Assembly: GCA_023441105.1 (NCBI GenBank)
Contig: JAEZQX010000282.1
Span: 1 to 6,703, forward strand
Direction: 5' to 3'
DNA from: Pseudomonadota bacterium
GTDB taxonomy: Bacteria > Pseudomonadota > Gammaproteobacteria > Burkholderiales > Burkholderiaceae
Length of the DNA: 6,703 nt
Position 1 is the first letter of the stretch, and every line of letters begins with the position of its first letter. Below are positions 6,188-6,703 of this stretch, one piece after another. The notes under the pieces are model-generated. The model was not told the DNA's origin. It did no database searches and was given only the letters and a program-made list of their open reading frames with translations. Both the position numbers and the translations under genes were made by a program.

Positions 6188-6610
6188 TCACTCTTCCCAA
6201 TACTCGCCGGGGCGGTAGTTGCCGAAGTACCAGAGATGGTCTTCGGGATCCCGCACCATGTAACCGCGAGCACCGTACTCCTCGGTCCTGAGCTCCCGCA
6301 CGACTCGCGCGCCGGCGGCTACGGACACTTCGTAATGGGCATCCGGATCCTCGACGAACACGCTCAGGGCCTGCGGGGTACCCGCGAGGCCTTTCGGGCT
6401 GACGCGGCGATCTTCCTGCTTGGGTGAACTGATCATCACGACACCGGTGCCGTGGCTGAGTTCGGAATGCTCGATCCGCCCGTCCGGCCCCGGCACCACG
6501 AAGCGCCGGGTGAACCCGAACGCGCGACATAGCCAGTCGATCGCGGCTGGCGCGTCGTCGTAGGTGAGGCTCGGGTAGATGTCCGAGGGGCTGCAGCAGG
6601 TTGGCGGCAT
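6188..6610 (-). CDS. VOC family protein (glyoxalase/bleomycin-resistance fold)
   Basis: A 140-aa single-chain vicinal-oxygen-chelate protein, starting at the ATG at 6610 with AGAGGA 6 nt upstream. No other start exists in this frame up to the window edge. It shows the repeated beta-alpha-beta modules of the fold: IYPSLTYDDAPAAIDWLCRA and FGFTRR (11-36), RIEHSELSHGTGVVMISSP (45-63), then the second module ALSVFVEDPDAHYEVSVAAG (81-100) and RGYMVRDPEDHLWYFGNYRP (115-134). Most relatives have DPEGH or DPFGH near the end; here it is DPEDH. The subgroup with an SDIYPSLxYDDA start and a YRPGxYW end is common and often annotated as a glyoxalase-like or PhnB-type protein, but the substrate is unknown. 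It is the first gene of the minus-strand run and differs clearly from the broken VOC gene at 2857-3198, so the two are not recent duplicates. Confidence 0.9.
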   Translation of the reverse strand: MPPTCCSPSDIYPSLTYDDAPAAIDWLCRAFGFTRRFVVPGPDGRIEHSELSHGTGVVMISSPKQEDRRVSPKGLAGTPQALSVFVEDPDAHYEVSVAAGARVVRELRTEEYGARGYMVRDPEDHLWYFGNYRPGEYWEE

Positions 6611-6703
6611 GTTCGGTCCTCTCGAAGCGGCGGCTCCACGCGAAGGAATGTCCCAGGCGCCACGAGCCTTCGCCCGCGTAGGCTGGACGGCCGCAGGCCG
6701 GCC

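Noticed and set aside
5568..6218. A 216-codon + strand open frame
   Set aside because: It is the antisense shadow of the YdeI-family gene and shows no recognisable domain.
6611..6703. Promoter or upstream gene fragment at the right edge
   Set aside because: Several frames are open, but none has recognisable protein sequence. No convincing promoter hexamers are visible, and the window ends too soon to judge.

Overview
The window is GC-rich bacterial DNA. The gene families and the two intergenic repeats (a GGGAATG heptamer array and a GTAG-type REP hairpin) point to a gammaproteobacterium of the Xanthomonadaceae/Lysobacteraceae, such as a Lysobacter-, Luteimonas- or Pseudoxanthomonas-like genome. 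This placement is inferred from sequence style, not from a marker gene.

Layout. (1) Positions 1-1845, + strand: a nearly complete ABC exporter half-transporter (membrane domain fused to ATPase), cut at its 5' end by the window edge. (2) Positions 1846-2256: a 411-bp convergent intergenic region. It holds the heptamer array, which is also a textbook G-quadruplex motif just after the ABC stop codon, and one REP-like hairpin, but no convincing gene. (3) Positions 2257-6610, - strand: a run of small accessory genes that all point the same way. In transcription order (right to left) they are a VOC/glyoxalase-fold protein, a YdeI/OmpD-associated-family protein, a Trp-rich 81-aa membrane protein, an 89-aa two-TM protein, a DUF7010-like six-TM protein, a DUF4180 protein, a DUF3147 four-TM protein, a second VOC gene broken by an in-frame amber codon, a doubtful 46-aa membrane ORF, and a small lipoprotein resembling DUF6694. 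(4) Positions 6611-6703: the leader of the first VOC gene, with no recognisable gene.

The first four genes of the minus-strand run are tightly packed (gaps of 32, 13 and 50 nt) and are probably co-transcribed. DUF7010 and DUF4180 form a second pair (21-nt gap). DUF3147, the VOC pseudogene and the lipoprotein are more loosely spaced. No shared pathway is evident. The run looks like a collection of single-domain stress or accessory proteins and small membrane proteins. I found no phage, transposase, CRISPR, tRNA or rRNA gene, and no convincing new multi-gene system. The points most worth checking are the recent-looking nonsense mutation in the second VOC gene, the G-quadruplex/heptamer element and the unexplained small membrane proteins.
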